From Lentzea aerocolonigenes (lineage in GTDB: Bacteria; Actinomycetota; Actinomycetes; Mycobacteriales; Pseudonocardiaceae), in contig NZ_BBOJ01000010.1 in assembly GCF_000974445.1 (NCBI RefSeq), positions 296,953 through 360,952 of the forward strand: a DNA stretch of 64,000 nucleotides. Direction: 5' to 3'. The notes under the pieces are model-generated. The model searched no databases, had not been told where the DNA came from, and saw only the letters and a program-made list of their open reading frames with translations. A program made the position numbers and the translations under genes. The stretch's first letter is position 1. Each line of letters opens with the position of its first letter. Shown here in pieces: positions 29,301-38,462 of this stretch.

Positions 29301-30769
29301 CCGCACATGACTACGTGATCGTCGGCGGTGGTACGGCGGGCTGTGTGCTCGCGGCGAGACTGACTGAAGACGAGAACGTCACGGTCGCGGTCATCGAGGG
29401 CGGTCCCTCCGACGTGGGCGACGAGAAGATCCTCAACCTGCGCAACTGGATCAACCTGCTCGAGACCGAGTACGACTACGACTACCCGACGGTCGAGCAG
29501 CCGCGCGGCAACTCGCACATCCGGCACAGCCGGGCGAAGGTCCTCGGCGGATGTTCCAGCCACAACACGTTGATCTGCTTCAACCCGCTGCCGCAGGACT
29601 TCGACGAGTGGGGCCACGGCTGGACGTGGGACGCGATCGGCCCGTACTACGACAAGGTCCAGCTCAACATCATCCCGGTCGTCGAGAAGGACCGGAACCC
29701 GATCGCCAAGGACTTCGTGGCCGCCGCGCAGAAGGCCGTGAACGTCCCGGAGGTCGACAACTTCAACGCGGAGCCGTTCCAGGACGGCGTCGGCTTCTTC
29801 TCCATCGCCTACCACCCGGAGAAGAACAACCAGCGCTCGTCCGCGTCCACCGCGTACCTGCACCCGATCCTGGACAGCCGCAAGAACCTCACGCTGCTGC
29901 TCAACACGTGGGCCGGCCGGATCGAGTTCGACGGCACCCGCGCGATCGGCGTGCACACCGACAAGGGGTACGTCGAGGCCAACAAAGAGGTTCTGCTCTG
30001 CGCGGGCGCCATCGACACGCCCCGGCTGATGATGCTGAGCGGCATCGGCGACGCCGAACACCTGAGCAGCATCGGCATCGAGCCGAGGCACGACCTGCCC
30101 GGCGTCGGCGAGAACCTGCTCGACCACCCCGAGTCGGTCATCGTCTGGGAGACCACGAAACCGTTGCCGGAGAACTCGGTGATGGACTCCGACGCGGGAC
30201 TGTTCATCCGGCGTGACGAGTCTGATCCGCGCCCGGACCTGATGTTCCACTTCTACCAGATCCCGTTCACCACCAACACCGAACGTCTCGGCTACCCGAA
30301 GGTGGAGCACGGTGTCTGCATGACGCCGAACATCCCCCGGCCGCACAGCAAGGGCAAGCTGTGGCTGAAGTCCAGCGACCCCGCCGAGAAGCCGGCGCTC
30401 GACTTCGGGTACTTCACCAACCCCGACGGCTACGACGAGCAGACGCTGGTCGACGGGTTCAAGATCGCACGCAGGATCGCCGAGCAGGAACCGCTGAAGT
30501 CGTGGCTCAAGCGGGAGATCGCCCCCGGACCGGACGTCACGAGCGACGAGGCCCTGTCCGAGTACGGACGCAGAGCAGCCCACACCGTCTACCACCCGGC
30601 CGGCACGTGCGCGATCGGGTCCGTTGTGGACGGTGACCTCAAGGTCATCGGGCTGGAAGGCCTGCGAGTGGTCGACGCGTCCGTGTTCCCCACCATGCCG
30701 ACCGTGAACCCGATGGTCACGGTCCTCATGATTGGAGAGCGCGCCGCCGACCTGATCAGGGAGGCGTAG
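29297..30769 (+). CDS. betA: GMC-family choline dehydrogenase
   Basis: 490 aa from GTG 29297, AAAGGA upstream. FAD motif YVIVGGGTAGCVLAARL, RAKVLGGCSSHN, second GMC signature GAIDTPRLMMLSGIG, catalytic His in YHPAGTCAIG and Asn in MPTVNPMVT. Oxidises choline to betaine aldehyde (and further), electrons to the membrane or O2. Shorter than Proteobacterial BetA (about 550 aa). Placed directly after betB and one base before the permease. Confidence 0.9.
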   Translation: MTAHDYVIVGGGTAGCVLAARLTEDENVTVAVIEGGPSDVGDEKILNLRNWINLLETEYDYDYPTVEQPRGNSHIRHSRAKVLGGCSSHNTLICFNPLPQDFDEWGHGWTWDAIGPYYDKVQLNIIPVVEKDRNPIAKDFVAAAQKAVNVPEVDNFNAEPFQDGVGFFSIAYHPEKNNQRSSASTAYLHPILDSRKNLTLLLNTWAGRIEFDGTRAIGVHTDKGYVEANKEVLLCAGAIDTPRLMMLSGIGDAEHLSSIGIEPRHDLPGVGENLLDHPESVIVWETTKPLPENSVMDSDAGLFIRRDESDPRPDLMFHFYQIPFTTNTERLGYPKVEHGVCMTPNIPRPHSKGKLWLKSSDPAEKPALDFGYFTNPDGYDEQTLVDGFKIARRIAEQEPLKSWLKREIAPGPDVTSDEALSEYGRRAAHTVYHPAGTCAIGSVVDGDLKVIGLEGLRVVDASVFPTMPTVNPMVTVLMIGERAADLIREA

Positions 30770-32247
30770 TGACAGCAACAGTGCCCAAGACGGCAACCAC
30801 AGCGGAAGACAGGCTCAAGGACCTCGGGTACACGTCGGAGTTCAAGCGGGACATGAGCCCGTGGGCGAACTTCTCGCTGGGCTTCACCTACCTCTCGCCC
30901 GTGGTCAGCACGTACACGTTGTTCGGCACGGCCCTCGCCCTGGGCGGTCCGCCGATGATCTGGAGCTTCGTCGTCGCGGGCGTGGGCCAGTTCCTGGTCG
31001 CGCTCGTGTTCGGCGAGCTCGTCGCGCAGTACCCGGTCGCCGGTGGCGTGTACCCGTGGGCACGCCGCCTGTGGGGCAAGCGCTGGGCGTGGATGACCGG
31101 CTGGGTCTACATGATCGCCCTGCTGGTCACCATCGCGTCCGTGAGTTACGGCGCGGGCCCTTACCTGGCAACACTTCTCGGCTACACGGCCACCGTCGGC
31201 AACACCGTGCTGTGCGCGATCGCGATCGTCGTCGTCTCGACGCTGATCAACTACGCGGGCACGAAGGTGCTGTCGTGGGCGGCGATCTTCGGGTTCGCCG
31301 CGGAGATCGTGGGCGCACTCGTGGTCGGCATCTGGCTGTTGGTGGACAACAGGATCCACGGCCTGGGCGTGCTGTTCGACAGCTTCGGCGCGGGAGGGTC
31401 CGGCAGCTACCTGCCGGCGTTCTTCGCGGCGGGCATCATCGGTCTCTACCAGTACTACGGTTTCGAGGCGTGCGGTGACACCGCGGAAGAGGTCAAGGAC
31501 CCCGGCCGCGTCATCCCGAAGGCCATGCGCCGCACCATCTACATCGGCGGCGCGGCGGCCACGTTCGCGTGCCTGTCGCTGCTGCTCGCGGTGCCGGACT
31601 TCGGCAAGGTCATCAGCGGCGAGGACGCCGACCCGGTCACGAACATCCTGACGAACGCGTTCGGCCCGGTCGGCTACAAGATCGTGATCGGCGTCGTGCT
31701 GATCTCGTTCCTGTCCTGCACGATGTCGTTGCAGGCGGCGGCTTCTCGCCTGACGTACTCCTACGCCCGCGACAAGATGCTGTTCGGGTACAAGGCGCTC
31801 GCGAAGTTCAACCAGAAGCGCCACATCCCGCCGTACGCCCTGGCGCTGGCCGGCGTCATCCCGGTGATCATCGTCTTCGCGTCGATGCTCTCCACGAACG
31901 CGCTGGACAAGATCGTGTCCTTCGCGACGCTCGGCATCTACCTCGGCTTCCAGATGGTCGTGTTCGCGGCGCTGCGGGCGAGGCTCAAGGGCTGGGTGCC
32001 GTCCGGCGAGTTCACGCTGGGCCGGTGGGGCTTGGTCGTCAACGTCCTGGCGCTCGCGTACGGCGTCGCGGCGATGGTGAACATGGTCTGGCCGCGCACC
32101 CCGGACGCGCCGTGGTACGACAACTACGTCGTGATCCTCAGCGGTGCGCTCGTGGTGGGCATCGGCCTGGTGTACATGGCGATCGCCAAGCCGTTCGGCA
32201 ACTCCGACGCTCCGGCGGGCGACGCCGTGCCGCTGCGAGCGAGGTAG
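30769..32247 (+). CDS. APC-superfamily amino-acid/amine permease, probable choline uptake
   Basis: 492 aa, about 12 membrane helices. APC family pattern: SPWANFSLGFTYLSPVVSTYTLFG at helix 1, GELVAQYPVAGGVYPWARRLWGKRW, YQYYGFEACGDTAEEVKDPGRVIPKAM. GTG 30769 overlaps the choline dehydrogenase stop (TAGTG) and has GGGAGGCG upstream. Co-transcription suggests it imports choline or a related quaternary amine (inference). A terminator hairpin follows. Confidence 0.88.
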   Translation: MTATVPKTATTAEDRLKDLGYTSEFKRDMSPWANFSLGFTYLSPVVSTYTLFGTALALGGPPMIWSFVVAGVGQFLVALVFGELVAQYPVAGGVYPWARRLWGKRWAWMTGWVYMIALLVTIASVSYGAGPYLATLLGYTATVGNTVLCAIAIVVVSTLINYAGTKVLSWAAIFGFAAEIVGALVVGIWLLVDNRIHGLGVLFDSFGAGGSGSYLPAFFAAGIIGLYQYYGFEACGDTAEEVKDPGRVIPKAMRRTIYIGGAAATFACLSLLLAVPDFGKVISGEDADPVTNILTNAFGPVGYKIVIGVVLISFLSCTMSLQAAASRLTYSYARDKMLFGYKALAKFNQKRHIPPYALALAGVIPVIIVFASMLSTNALDKIVSFATLGIYLGFQMVVFAALRARLKGWVPSGEFTLGRWGLVVNVLALAYGVAAMVNMVWPRTPDAPWYDNYVVILSGALVVGIGLVYMAIAKPFGNSDAPAGDAVPLRAR

Positions 32248-32253
32248 GCGCGC

Positions 32254-32281
32254 GGGCGGGGTGCACTCCAGCGCCCCGCCC
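32254..32281. terminator. Hairpin terminator closing the choline operon
   Basis: GGGCGGGGTGC (32254-32264) pairs with 32271-32281 (one G-T wobble) around ACTCCA, 7 nt past the permease stop. Also faces the 3' end of the convergent regulator gene (32306). Confidence 0.7.
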
Positions 32282-32305
32282 ACGTCAGCGCCGAACCACC
32301 ACGCC

Positions 32306-33853
32306 CTAACCCAGCAAGCGAAGCAGCCGCAGGGCGAGCTGCACCTCCAGCACGCGGTCCGGCGACTGCCAGTCGCCGAGCAACGACGACACCCGGTCGA
32401 GCCGTTGCGTGACCGTGTTGACGTGGAGGTGCAGCTCCGCCTTGGCACGACTGAGGTTCGCGCCGCACCGGAAGTAGACCTCCAGCGTGCGCACGAGCTC
32501 CGTGCCGCGTTCGGCGTCGTAGTCGAGCACGGGTCCCAGCACCGACCGCACGTAGCCGGAGACGTCCGCGCGATCTCCGAGCAGCACGCCGACGAACCCG
32601 AGGTCGTCCATCGTCGCGGCCTGCTTCTCCCGCCCCAGCTGCCGCAACGCCTTCAGGCACCGCCGGGCTTCCTCGTAGGCCGCCGCGATCGCCACCGGAC
32701 CGGCGACCGGGCCGCAGGCACCGACCGTCGCGTTCAGCGTCTTCGCCACCTCGTGCGCGACGTCCGTGGACTTCGACGGCAACGCCAGCACGACATCGCG
32801 TCCACGTGATCCGGCGAGTCCTCTGTGGACCGAGGCGTAGTGCGTGGCGCCGGACAGGTTCCCGTCCGCCACCAGCACCACGTGGGGCTCCGTCAGCTCG
32901 ACCCCCACCCGCCGTCCCCGCGCGACCAGCCCCGCGGCGGCACGTCCGTCCAGGATGTCGGTGATCAGCTCGCCGCGGACCTTGTTCTCCGCCTCGGCCA
33001 CGGTTCTGCGCAGCAGCAACAACAACGCCGTCACGACCGCCGACCGTTCGAACAGCCGCCGGTCCACGTCCGACAGGTCGGGGCACCCGGACAGCGCGAT
33101 CCCGCCCAGCAGCTCGGAACCGGCCAGCACCGCGCACACCCACACGCCGTCGATCAGCACCGCCCGCCCGTTGGCCCGCACCGCGAGCGACGGCACGGTC
33201 TCCCGCACCTCGACCTGCCCTCCGAGCAGCTCCCCCACGGCCGCCGCCACCTCGGCTGAGGAACCGCCGCGCAGCACCAGGTCCGTGAGCCGGTCGTGGG
33301 CCTCCTCGGCCCGTTTCATGGCCTCGTTGTGGGACTGGATCATCGCGAACAACGACGCCGTGTCGATCGCGATCGCCGCGTGGTCGGCGAGCGACTGCAG
33401 CAGCGCGACTTCCTCCGGCGGGAACTCCCGCGGGGTCCGGTCCGCCGCGTACAGCACGCCGATGACCTTCGAGTCGAGCTTCAGCGGCACGCCCAGGATC
33501 GCCGTCAGGCCCTCGTCCCGCACCGCCGAGTCGATCGGTCTGGTGTGGTTGAACCTGGCGTCGGCGAAGTAGTCGGAGGTCGCGTACGGCCGCGCGGTCT
33601 GCGCGACCAGGCCGCCGAGTCCTTCGCCGAGGCCGAGCCGCACCTTCTGGAACAACGGCGAGAACGACCCGTCCGTCACCCGCATGTAGGTGCCGGCCGG
33701 GTCGTTCATCGACAGGTACGAGACGTCCGTTCCGAGCAGCGTCCGCGCCCTGCGCACGATCGAGCGGAGAACCGCGTCCGGGTCGCGCATGCCCGCGAGC
33801 TCGGACGCGGTCTCGAACAACGCCGCCAGTTCGGCCTCACGCCGTCGTGTCAC
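32306..33853 (-). CDS. GAF-domain PucR/CdaR-type transcriptional regulator
   Basis: 515 aa, GTG 33853. Residues 1-165: GAF sensor domain (DPDAVLRSIVRRARTLLGTDVSYL, GVPLKLDSKVIGVLYAAD). Centre: GGDEF-like/CdaR-type region. C-terminus: PucR helix-turn-helix (TELVRTLEVYFRCGANLSRAKAELHLHVNTVTQRLDRV order). GTGA overlap with the transporter stop makes it the third gene of the 3-hydroxybutyrate-type operon and probably its regulator. Convergent to the choline operon; it might also sense its products. Confidence 0.88.
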   Translation of the reverse strand: MTRRREAELAALFETASELAGMRDPDAVLRSIVRRARTLLGTDVSYLSMNDPAGTYMRVTDGSFSPLFQKVRLGLGEGLGGLVAQTARPYATSDYFADARFNHTRPIDSAVRDEGLTAILGVPLKLDSKVIGVLYAADRTPREFPPEEVALLQSLADHAAIAIDTASLFAMIQSHNEAMKRAEEAHDRLTDLVLRGGSSAEVAAAVGELLGGQVEVRETVPSLAVRANGRAVLIDGVWVCAVLAGSELLGGIALSGCPDLSDVDRRLFERSAVVTALLLLLRRTVAEAENKVRGELITDILDGRAAAGLVARGRRVGVELTEPHVVLVADGNLSGATHYASVHRGLAGSRGRDVVLALPSKSTDVAHEVAKTLNATVGACGPVAGPVAIAAAYEEARRCLKALRQLGREKQAATMDDLGFVGVLLGDRADVSGYVRSVLGPVLDYDAERGTELVRTLEVYFRCGANLSRAKAELHLHVNTVTQRLDRVSSLLGDWQSPDRVLEVQLALRLLRLLG

Positions 33854-35148
33854 ACCCCAACCCTGTCACGATCCTCCAGATCCGCACCACGGGTCTCCCT
33901 GGCGAGCACGACCGCGACGATCGTGATCACGCACGTGATCACCACGTACACGGAGATCGGGAACGACGACCCGTAGGCCTTCAGCAGCGCCGTGGCGATG
34001 AGCGGGGCGAGCGCACCGGCCGCGATCGACGCGAGCTGGTAGCCGATCGACGCACCGGAGTACCGCACCCTCGTGCCGAACAGCTCCGAGAAGAACGCCG
34101 CCTGCGGTCCGTACATCGCGCCGTGCAGCACCAGTCCGACCGTCGTGGCCAGCGTGATCAGCACCGGGTTCTTGGTGTTCAGCAACGCGAAGAACGCGAA
34201 GATCCACACGCCCATGCCGACCGCGCCCACCAGGTAGATCGACCGCCGCCCGAACTTGTCGGAGAGGTGGCCCCACATCGGGATCGCGATCAGGTGCACG
34301 GCGGAGGCGATCAGCACGGCGTTGAGCCCCACCGACTTCGACAGCCCGAGCCCGGTCACGACGTACACCAGGATGAACGCCGTGATCACGTAGTACGACA
34401 CGTTCTCGGCGAACCGCGCGCCCATCGCGATCAGGACCTCGCGCCAGTTGTGCTTGAGCAGCAACAGCACGGGCGCCTTCTCCGGTGTCAGCGCCTTCGC
34501 CTGGGCCGCCTTCTCCTGCGCCGCCAGGAAGATCGGCGACTCGGACACCGTCAGCCGGATCCACAGCCCGATCACCACGAGCACGCCGGAGAGCAGGAAC
34601 GGGATCCGCCAGCCCCACGACAGGAAGTCCGCGTCGGACTGCACCGCCGCCAGAATCGCGAGCACGGCCGTCGCGAGCAGGTTCCCGCACGGCACACCGG
34701 CCTGCGGCCACGCGGCCCAGAACCCGCGCCGTTTCGCGTCACCGTGCTCGGACACGATCAGCACGGCCCCGCCCCACTCGCCACCGAGCGCGAAGCCCTG
34801 CACCAGCCGCAGGAACGTCAGCAGCAACGGAGCCAGGATCCCGACCGACGCGTACGTCGGCAGGACGCCCATCAGCATCGTCGCGCCACCCATCAGCAGC
34901 AACGACAGCACCAGCAGCTTCTTGCGCCCCAACCGGTCGCCGAAGTGGCCGAAGACCACGCCGCCCAGGGGCCTCGCGAGGAACCCGATCGCGTAGGTCG
35001 TGAACGCGAGCAGCGTGCCGTTCAACGGATCCGCGGTCGGGAAGAAGAGCTTGTTGAACACCAGGGCGGCTGCCGACCCGTAGAGGAAGAAGTCGTACCA
35101 CTCGACAGTTGTCCCGATGAGCGAAGCGCCCACTACCTTTTTGATCAT
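33850..35148 (-). CDS. MFS transporter, MHS family
   Basis: 432 aa from ATG 35148 with GAGGAG 6 nt upstream. Helix 1 TTVEWYDFFLYGSAAALVFNKLFFP, loop GHFGDRLGRKKLLV and helix 4 RLVQGFALGGEWGGA identify the proton-linked MHS subgroup. Between an SDR like 3-hydroxybutyrate dehydrogenase (10-nt gap) and the PucR-type regulator, so a small hydroxy- or ketoacid is a plausible substrate. Confidence 0.9.
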   Translation of the reverse strand: MIKKVVGASLIGTTVEWYDFFLYGSAAALVFNKLFFPTADPLNGTLLAFTTYAIGFLARPLGGVVFGHFGDRLGRKKLLVLSLLLMGGATMLMGVLPTYASVGILAPLLLTFLRLVQGFALGGEWGGAVLIVSEHGDAKRRGFWAAWPQAGVPCGNLLATAVLAILAAVQSDADFLSWGWRIPFLLSGVLVVIGLWIRLTVSESPIFLAAQEKAAQAKALTPEKAPVLLLLKHNWREVLIAMGARFAENVSYYVITAFILVYVVTGLGLSKSVGLNAVLIASAVHLIAIPMWGHLSDKFGRRSIYLVGAVGMGVWIFAFFALLNTKNPVLITLATTVGLVLHGAMYGPQAAFFSELFGTRVRYSGASIGYQLASIAAGALAPLIATALLKAYGSSFPISVYVVITCVITIVAVVLARETRGADLEDRDRVGV

Positions 35149-35158
35149 CGACAACTCC

Positions 35159-35890
35159 TCATTGAGCTGACCAGCCGCCATCGACGGCCAACGACGTACC
35201 GGTGACAAAACTGTTGTCGCACAACCACAGCACTGCCGAGGCCACCTCGGAAGGCTCCATCATCCGTTTGACTGCGCTGCGCTGGAGGAAAATCTTCTCG
35301 GGCACGTCCGCCTCGGGGATCCCGTGCACCTTCGCCTGGTCCGCGATCTGCTTCTCCACCAAGGGAGTCCGCACGTAGCCCGGCGCCACGCAGTTGGACG
35401 TCACGCCGTGCGGCGCCCCCTCCAGCGCGGCGACCTTGGAGAACCCCTCCAGGCCGTGCTTCGCGGCGGTGTAGGCGGACTTGAACGCGGACGCGCGGAT
35501 GCCGTGCACGCTGGTGATGTGGACCAACCGGCCCCAGCCGCGCGCGTACATGTGCGGCAGCACGTGCCGGGTGAGCCGGAACGCCGCCCCGAGCATCAGC
35601 TCGACCATCGCCGAGAAGCGCTCGACGGGGAACTCGTGGATGGGGGCGACGTGCTGCACGCCGGCGCAGTTGACCAGGACGTCGATCTCGGCCGGCAGGG
35701 CGTCGACCGGACCCATCAGGTCGACGACGTGGCCGGTGCCACCGAGTTCCTCGGCCAGTGAGCAGACTTTGGGGTCGAGATCGACCAGGTGGATCTCGGC
35801 GCCCGCGTCGGCCAGCGCTCTGGCGCAGGCCAGTCCGATGCCGCTCGCGGCTCCGGTGATCAGCGCGGTGTGACCCGTGACACTCGACAT
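35159..35890 (-). CDS. SDR, 3-hydroxybutyrate dehydrogenase-like
   Basis: 243 aa from ATG 35890. TGAASGIG cofactor loop, D-x-D (VDLD) selecting NAD, NCAGVQHVAPIHEFP and Y-TAAK with the bacterial 3-hydroxybutyrate-dehydrogenase pattern GRLVHITSVHGIRASAFKSAYTAAKHGLEGFSKVAALE and CVAPGYVRTPLVEKQIADQAK. Reversibly oxidises (R)-3-hydroxybutyrate to acetoacetate. First gene of a three-gene operon. A perfect palindrome lies 37 nt upstream. Confidence 0.88.
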   Translation of the reverse strand: MSSVTGHTALITGAASGIGLACARALADAGAEIHLVDLDPKVCSLAEELGGTGHVVDLMGPVDALPAEIDVLVNCAGVQHVAPIHEFPVERFSAMVELMLGAAFRLTRHVLPHMYARGWGRLVHITSVHGIRASAFKSAYTAAKHGLEGFSKVAALEGAPHGVTSNCVAPGYVRTPLVEKQIADQAKVHGIPEADVPEKIFLQRSAVKRMMEPSEVASAVLWLCDNSFVTGTSLAVDGGWSAQ

Positions 35891-35926
35891 GCCTGAAAAC
35901 GGTAGGGGTCACGGCACGTGATCGAC

Positions 35927-35943
35927 ATGTGGCTGATCCACAT
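35927..35943. promoter_or_regulatory. Palindrome ATGTGG-N5-CCACAT before the 3-hydroxybutyrate operon
   Basis: Perfect 6-bp arms, spacer CTGAT. A second perfect element GGTGGC-TTTA-GCCACC is at 35959-35974. Both lie between the divergent SDR (35890) and the 35-aa gene (36076). Candidate sites for the operon's PucR-type regulator. Confidence 0.5.
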
Positions 35944-36075
35944 AATGCCTGATCAAGAGGTGGCTTTAGCCACCATTTAGCGGGAGACAGGCATATAGCG
36001 CGTGAGGAACGGGTACAGGGGCGTAAGCTCCCGTCACCTGAACGGGGGAAGATCGCTAAGAGGGGGCACCATCAA

Positions 36076-36183
36076 ATGTCTACGACGCCTATTTACGACG
36101 ACCTCCTGCGCGAGCTCGAAGAGATCGCACAGGAGGCCGGGTTGACCAGCTCGGAGCCCACTTCCGAGCCCGTCAAGCAGTAG
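36076..36183 (+). CDS. 35-aa small acidic protein
   Basis: ATG 36076 to TAG 36183, 35 codons. Begins MSTTPIYDDLLRELEEIAQE, a short amphipathic acidic helix, then a Thr/Ser/Glu tail ending VKQ. GAGGGGG lies about 10 nt before the start and a clean hairpin terminator starts at the stop codon, so it looks like a complete transcription unit. Codons are GC-rich in third position. No family known to me. Confidence 0.6.
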   Translation: MSTTPIYDDLLRELEEIAQEAGLTSSEPTSEPVKQ

Positions 36184-36204
36184 TTCCCCGAAGGGCCGGG
36201 GAAC
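36183..36204. terminator. Bidirectional hairpin terminator
   Basis: GTTCCCCG (36183-36190) and CGGGGAAC (36197-36204), perfect 8-bp stem, 6-nt loop, between the stops of the 35-aa gene and the convergent LCP gene. Confidence 0.75.
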
Positions 36205-36206
36205 AG

Positions 36207-37226
36207 TTACTTCGGTGGGGCGATCAGCTCGGCGGGCACCGGCTCGTCCTTGGTGATCAGGTCGAAGAGCTGCGAGGCCTTCTCCTTGTTCCACTGCACG
36301 ACCGAGCCCGCACCGGGCACCGTCGGCGTGGACCCCACCGGCACCGTGCCGCTCGTGGCGTCGCTCATGTTGAGCGCGACGCTCGCGAGGTGCCACACGT
36401 GGTCGTCCGTGTTGACCGACACCGAACCGGACGCCGCGCTCATCAGCGGGATGACGCGGAACGGGTTCGCGAGCGTGGCAGGGCTCTTGACCTTCTCGAA
36501 GAGTGCCGACAGGAACTTCCGCTGGTTCTGCACGCGCTGCAGGTCGGCGGTCGCGAACGCGCGCGTCCGCACGAACCCGAGCGCCTTCGGGCCGTCGAGC
36601 TCCTGGCAGCCCGCGGGCAGGTCGATGCCGGCCAGCGGGTCCTTGATCGGCTCGTCGATGCAGATGTCGACGCCGCCGACCGCGTCGACCATGTCGGAGA
36701 ACCCGCCGAAGCCGATCTCCATGTAGTGGTCGATCCGCACGCCGGTCGCGCCCTCGACGGTCTTCACGAGCAGCTGGGGACCGCCGAACGCGTACGCCGC
36801 GTTGACCTTGTTGCGGCCGTTGTCCGGGATCGCGACGTAGGAGTCACGCGGAATCGACACCAGCACCGGCTTGGCTGCGCTGTTGTCCGGCAGGTGCAGC
36901 ATCATGATGGTGTCGGTGCGCCGACCGGCCGCGTCGCCGGTGGCGAGCGCGTCCTTCTGCTCCTGCGTCAGGCCTTCCCGCGCGTCCGAGCCGACGAGCA
37001 GCCACGTGGTGCCGGGCGTCTCGGCGGGACGGCCCTCGTAGTCCGGGAGCGCGTCGATCCGCGTCAGCGTCGAGTCGACGTAGAACCCGAACCCGACAGC
37101 GCCCAGCACCAGAACGAGCAGCAGCACCAGAATGACGCGTCCGGGACGCCTCTTCTTCTTCATCGGCCGCTGCGGCGGCATGGGACGCCGCGGCTGCTGG
37201 TAGCCGTGGTGATACCCAGCGCTCAT
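36207..37226 (-). CDS. LytR-CpsA-Psr (LCP) family cell-wall ligase
   Basis: 339 aa. Cytoplasmic Pro/Lys-rich tail, one membrane helix (residues 30-52, VILVLLLVLVLGAVGFGFYV), then the LCP domain: LLVGSDAR, RRTDTIMMLHLP, SIPRDSYVAIP, KVNAAYAFGG, DMVDAVGGVDI, FVRTRAF...DLQRVQNQR. Transfers polymers (arabinogalactan or teichoic-type) to peptidoglycan outside the membrane. Single LCP domain without the LytR_C extension. Confidence 0.93.
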   Translation of the reverse strand: MSAGYHHGYQQPRRPMPPQRPMKKKRRPGRVILVLLLVLVLGAVGFGFYVDSTLTRIDALPDYEGRPAETPGTTWLLVGSDAREGLTQEQKDALATGDAAGRRTDTIMMLHLPDNSAAKPVLVSIPRDSYVAIPDNGRNKVNAAYAFGGPQLLVKTVEGATGVRIDHYMEIGFGGFSDMVDAVGGVDICIDEPIKDPLAGIDLPAGCQELDGPKALGFVRTRAFATADLQRVQNQRKFLSALFEKVKSPATLANPFRVIPLMSAASGSVSVNTDDHVWHLASVALNMSDATSGTVPVGSTPTVPGAGSVVQWNKEKASQLFDLITKDEPVPAELIAPPK

Positions 37227-37302
37227 GTGTCGCCAACCCCGATCGCATCAGTTTCGCTTTGCACCTAGGGACGCGGTGCGTCCCCTCAGGTTGCGAGGAA
37301 AC

Positions 37303-37689
37303 CTACCGGGGCGGCAGCACCAGTGCTTCGAAAAGCCGGTTGACCTCGGCAGACGGGTCTTCGGTCCATCCGGTGTGCGCGGGCGAGGTCTGGACGATCG
37401 TGCTGCGCGGCGCGGTCAGCCACCGGAACCGCTGCCCGATCGTGGTCGTGCTCACCGGACCGGCGTCCGGTGAGCCGTCACACGAGTTCGTCAGGTGCTT
37501 CAGCGCCGTTTCCAGCGTCTCCACGTCCAGCCGCGGGTCCAGCGCCCGCAGCCGGTCACCGTCCACATAGGTCTTGGCGCACAGGAAGTCCAGGTCGCGG
37601 CAGTAGACGATCACGCCGACGTTCATGAACTCGCCACGCTCCTGCCGCGGCACCGCCCGCAGCAGCGCGTACTCAAACACGTGCGGCAC
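37303..37689 (-). CDS. DUF3037 protein
   Basis: 128 aa from GTG 37689 with GGAGG 6 nt upstream. FEYALLRAVPRQERGEFMNVGVIVYC matches the DUF3037 family; RFRWLTAPRSTIVQTSPAHTG follows. Overlaps the HipA-like kinase gene by 17 nt. The kinase/DUF3037 pair recurs in bacteria; function not established. Confidence 0.85.
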   Translation of the reverse strand: MPHVFEYALLRAVPRQERGEFMNVGVIVYCRDLDFLCAKTYVDGDRLRALDPRLDVETLETALKHLTNSCDGSPDAGPVSTTTIGQRFRWLTAPRSTIVQTSPAHTGWTEDPSAEVNRLFEALVLPPR

Positions 37690-38452
37690 GCGCGGCCTCC
37701 AGCGAGTCGACCCAGCCGCGGTGGGCGAGGCGGTGGGTGAAGAAGTCCTTGTACCGTCGGCGGAGTTCCGCGGGATCACCCTCCAGCCACTCGTCCGGAA
37801 CGAGCGCGAGCACCTCGTCGAGCAGCTCGGGGGTGATCTTCGCGGCCATCTCGGCGTCCACTTCGGACACGCTGCCCGCGTTCGGCAGCATCGCGTGGTC
37901 GGACGCGTCGAACCGGTAGTCCTTGGTGGCCGGGCGTTCCGGGCTCCACGAGTAGTGGAAGTACAGCGCGGCGCCGTGGTCGATCAGCCACGGCTCCCGG
38001 TGCCACAGCAGCATGTTCGGGTTGCGCCAGCTGCGGTCCACGTTGAGCACGAGGGCATCGAACCACAACAGCCTCGTCGCCAGTTCGGTGCCGGGGTCGC
38101 GCACGACCGGGTTGAAGTCGAAGGAGCCGGGCAGGTAGTCGAGGCCGAGGTTCAGGCCGCCGCTGGCCCGCAGCAGCTCCTGGACCTCCTGGTCGGGTTC
38201 CGCGCGGGCGAGCTCGGGGTCGAGGTGCACGAGCACGATCTCGGGTATGCGGAAGCCCAGTCGCCGGGCCAGCTCGCCGACGACGATCTCGGCGACCAGG
38301 ACCTTCACGCCCTGCCCCGCGCCGCGGAACTTCACCACGTACATACCCAGGTCGTCGGCCTCGACCAGACCCGGCATCGACCCGCCCTCGCGGAACGGCG
38401 TCACGTACCGGGTGGCCGTGACCTCCCTCAAAAGACTCCCTGCCACATTCAC
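37673..38452 (-). CDS. HipA-like kinase (HipA_2 type)
   Basis: 259 aa from GTG 38452 (no clear ribosome site; GTG 38446 possible). YVVKFRGAGQGVKVLVAEIVVGELARRLG supplies the ATP-binding Lys region, DALVLNVDRSWRNPNML the catalytic Asp/Asn loop and LIDHGAAL the metal-binding Asp, as in HipA-fold Ser/Thr kinases. Lacks the N-terminal HipB-binding domain of toxin HipA. Partner DUF3037 is translationally coupled. Confidence 0.83.
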   Translation of the reverse strand: MNVAGSLLREVTATRYVTPFREGGSMPGLVEADDLGMYVVKFRGAGQGVKVLVAEIVVGELARRLGFRIPEIVLVHLDPELARAEPDQEVQELLRASGGLNLGLDYLPGSFDFNPVVRDPGTELATRLLWFDALVLNVDRSWRNPNMLLWHREPWLIDHGAALYFHYSWSPERPATKDYRFDASDHAMLPNAGSVSEVDAEMAAKITPELLDEVLALVPDEWLEGDPAELRRRYKDFFTHRLAHRGWVDSLEAARAARV

Positions 38453-38462
38453 TGGCGCATGA

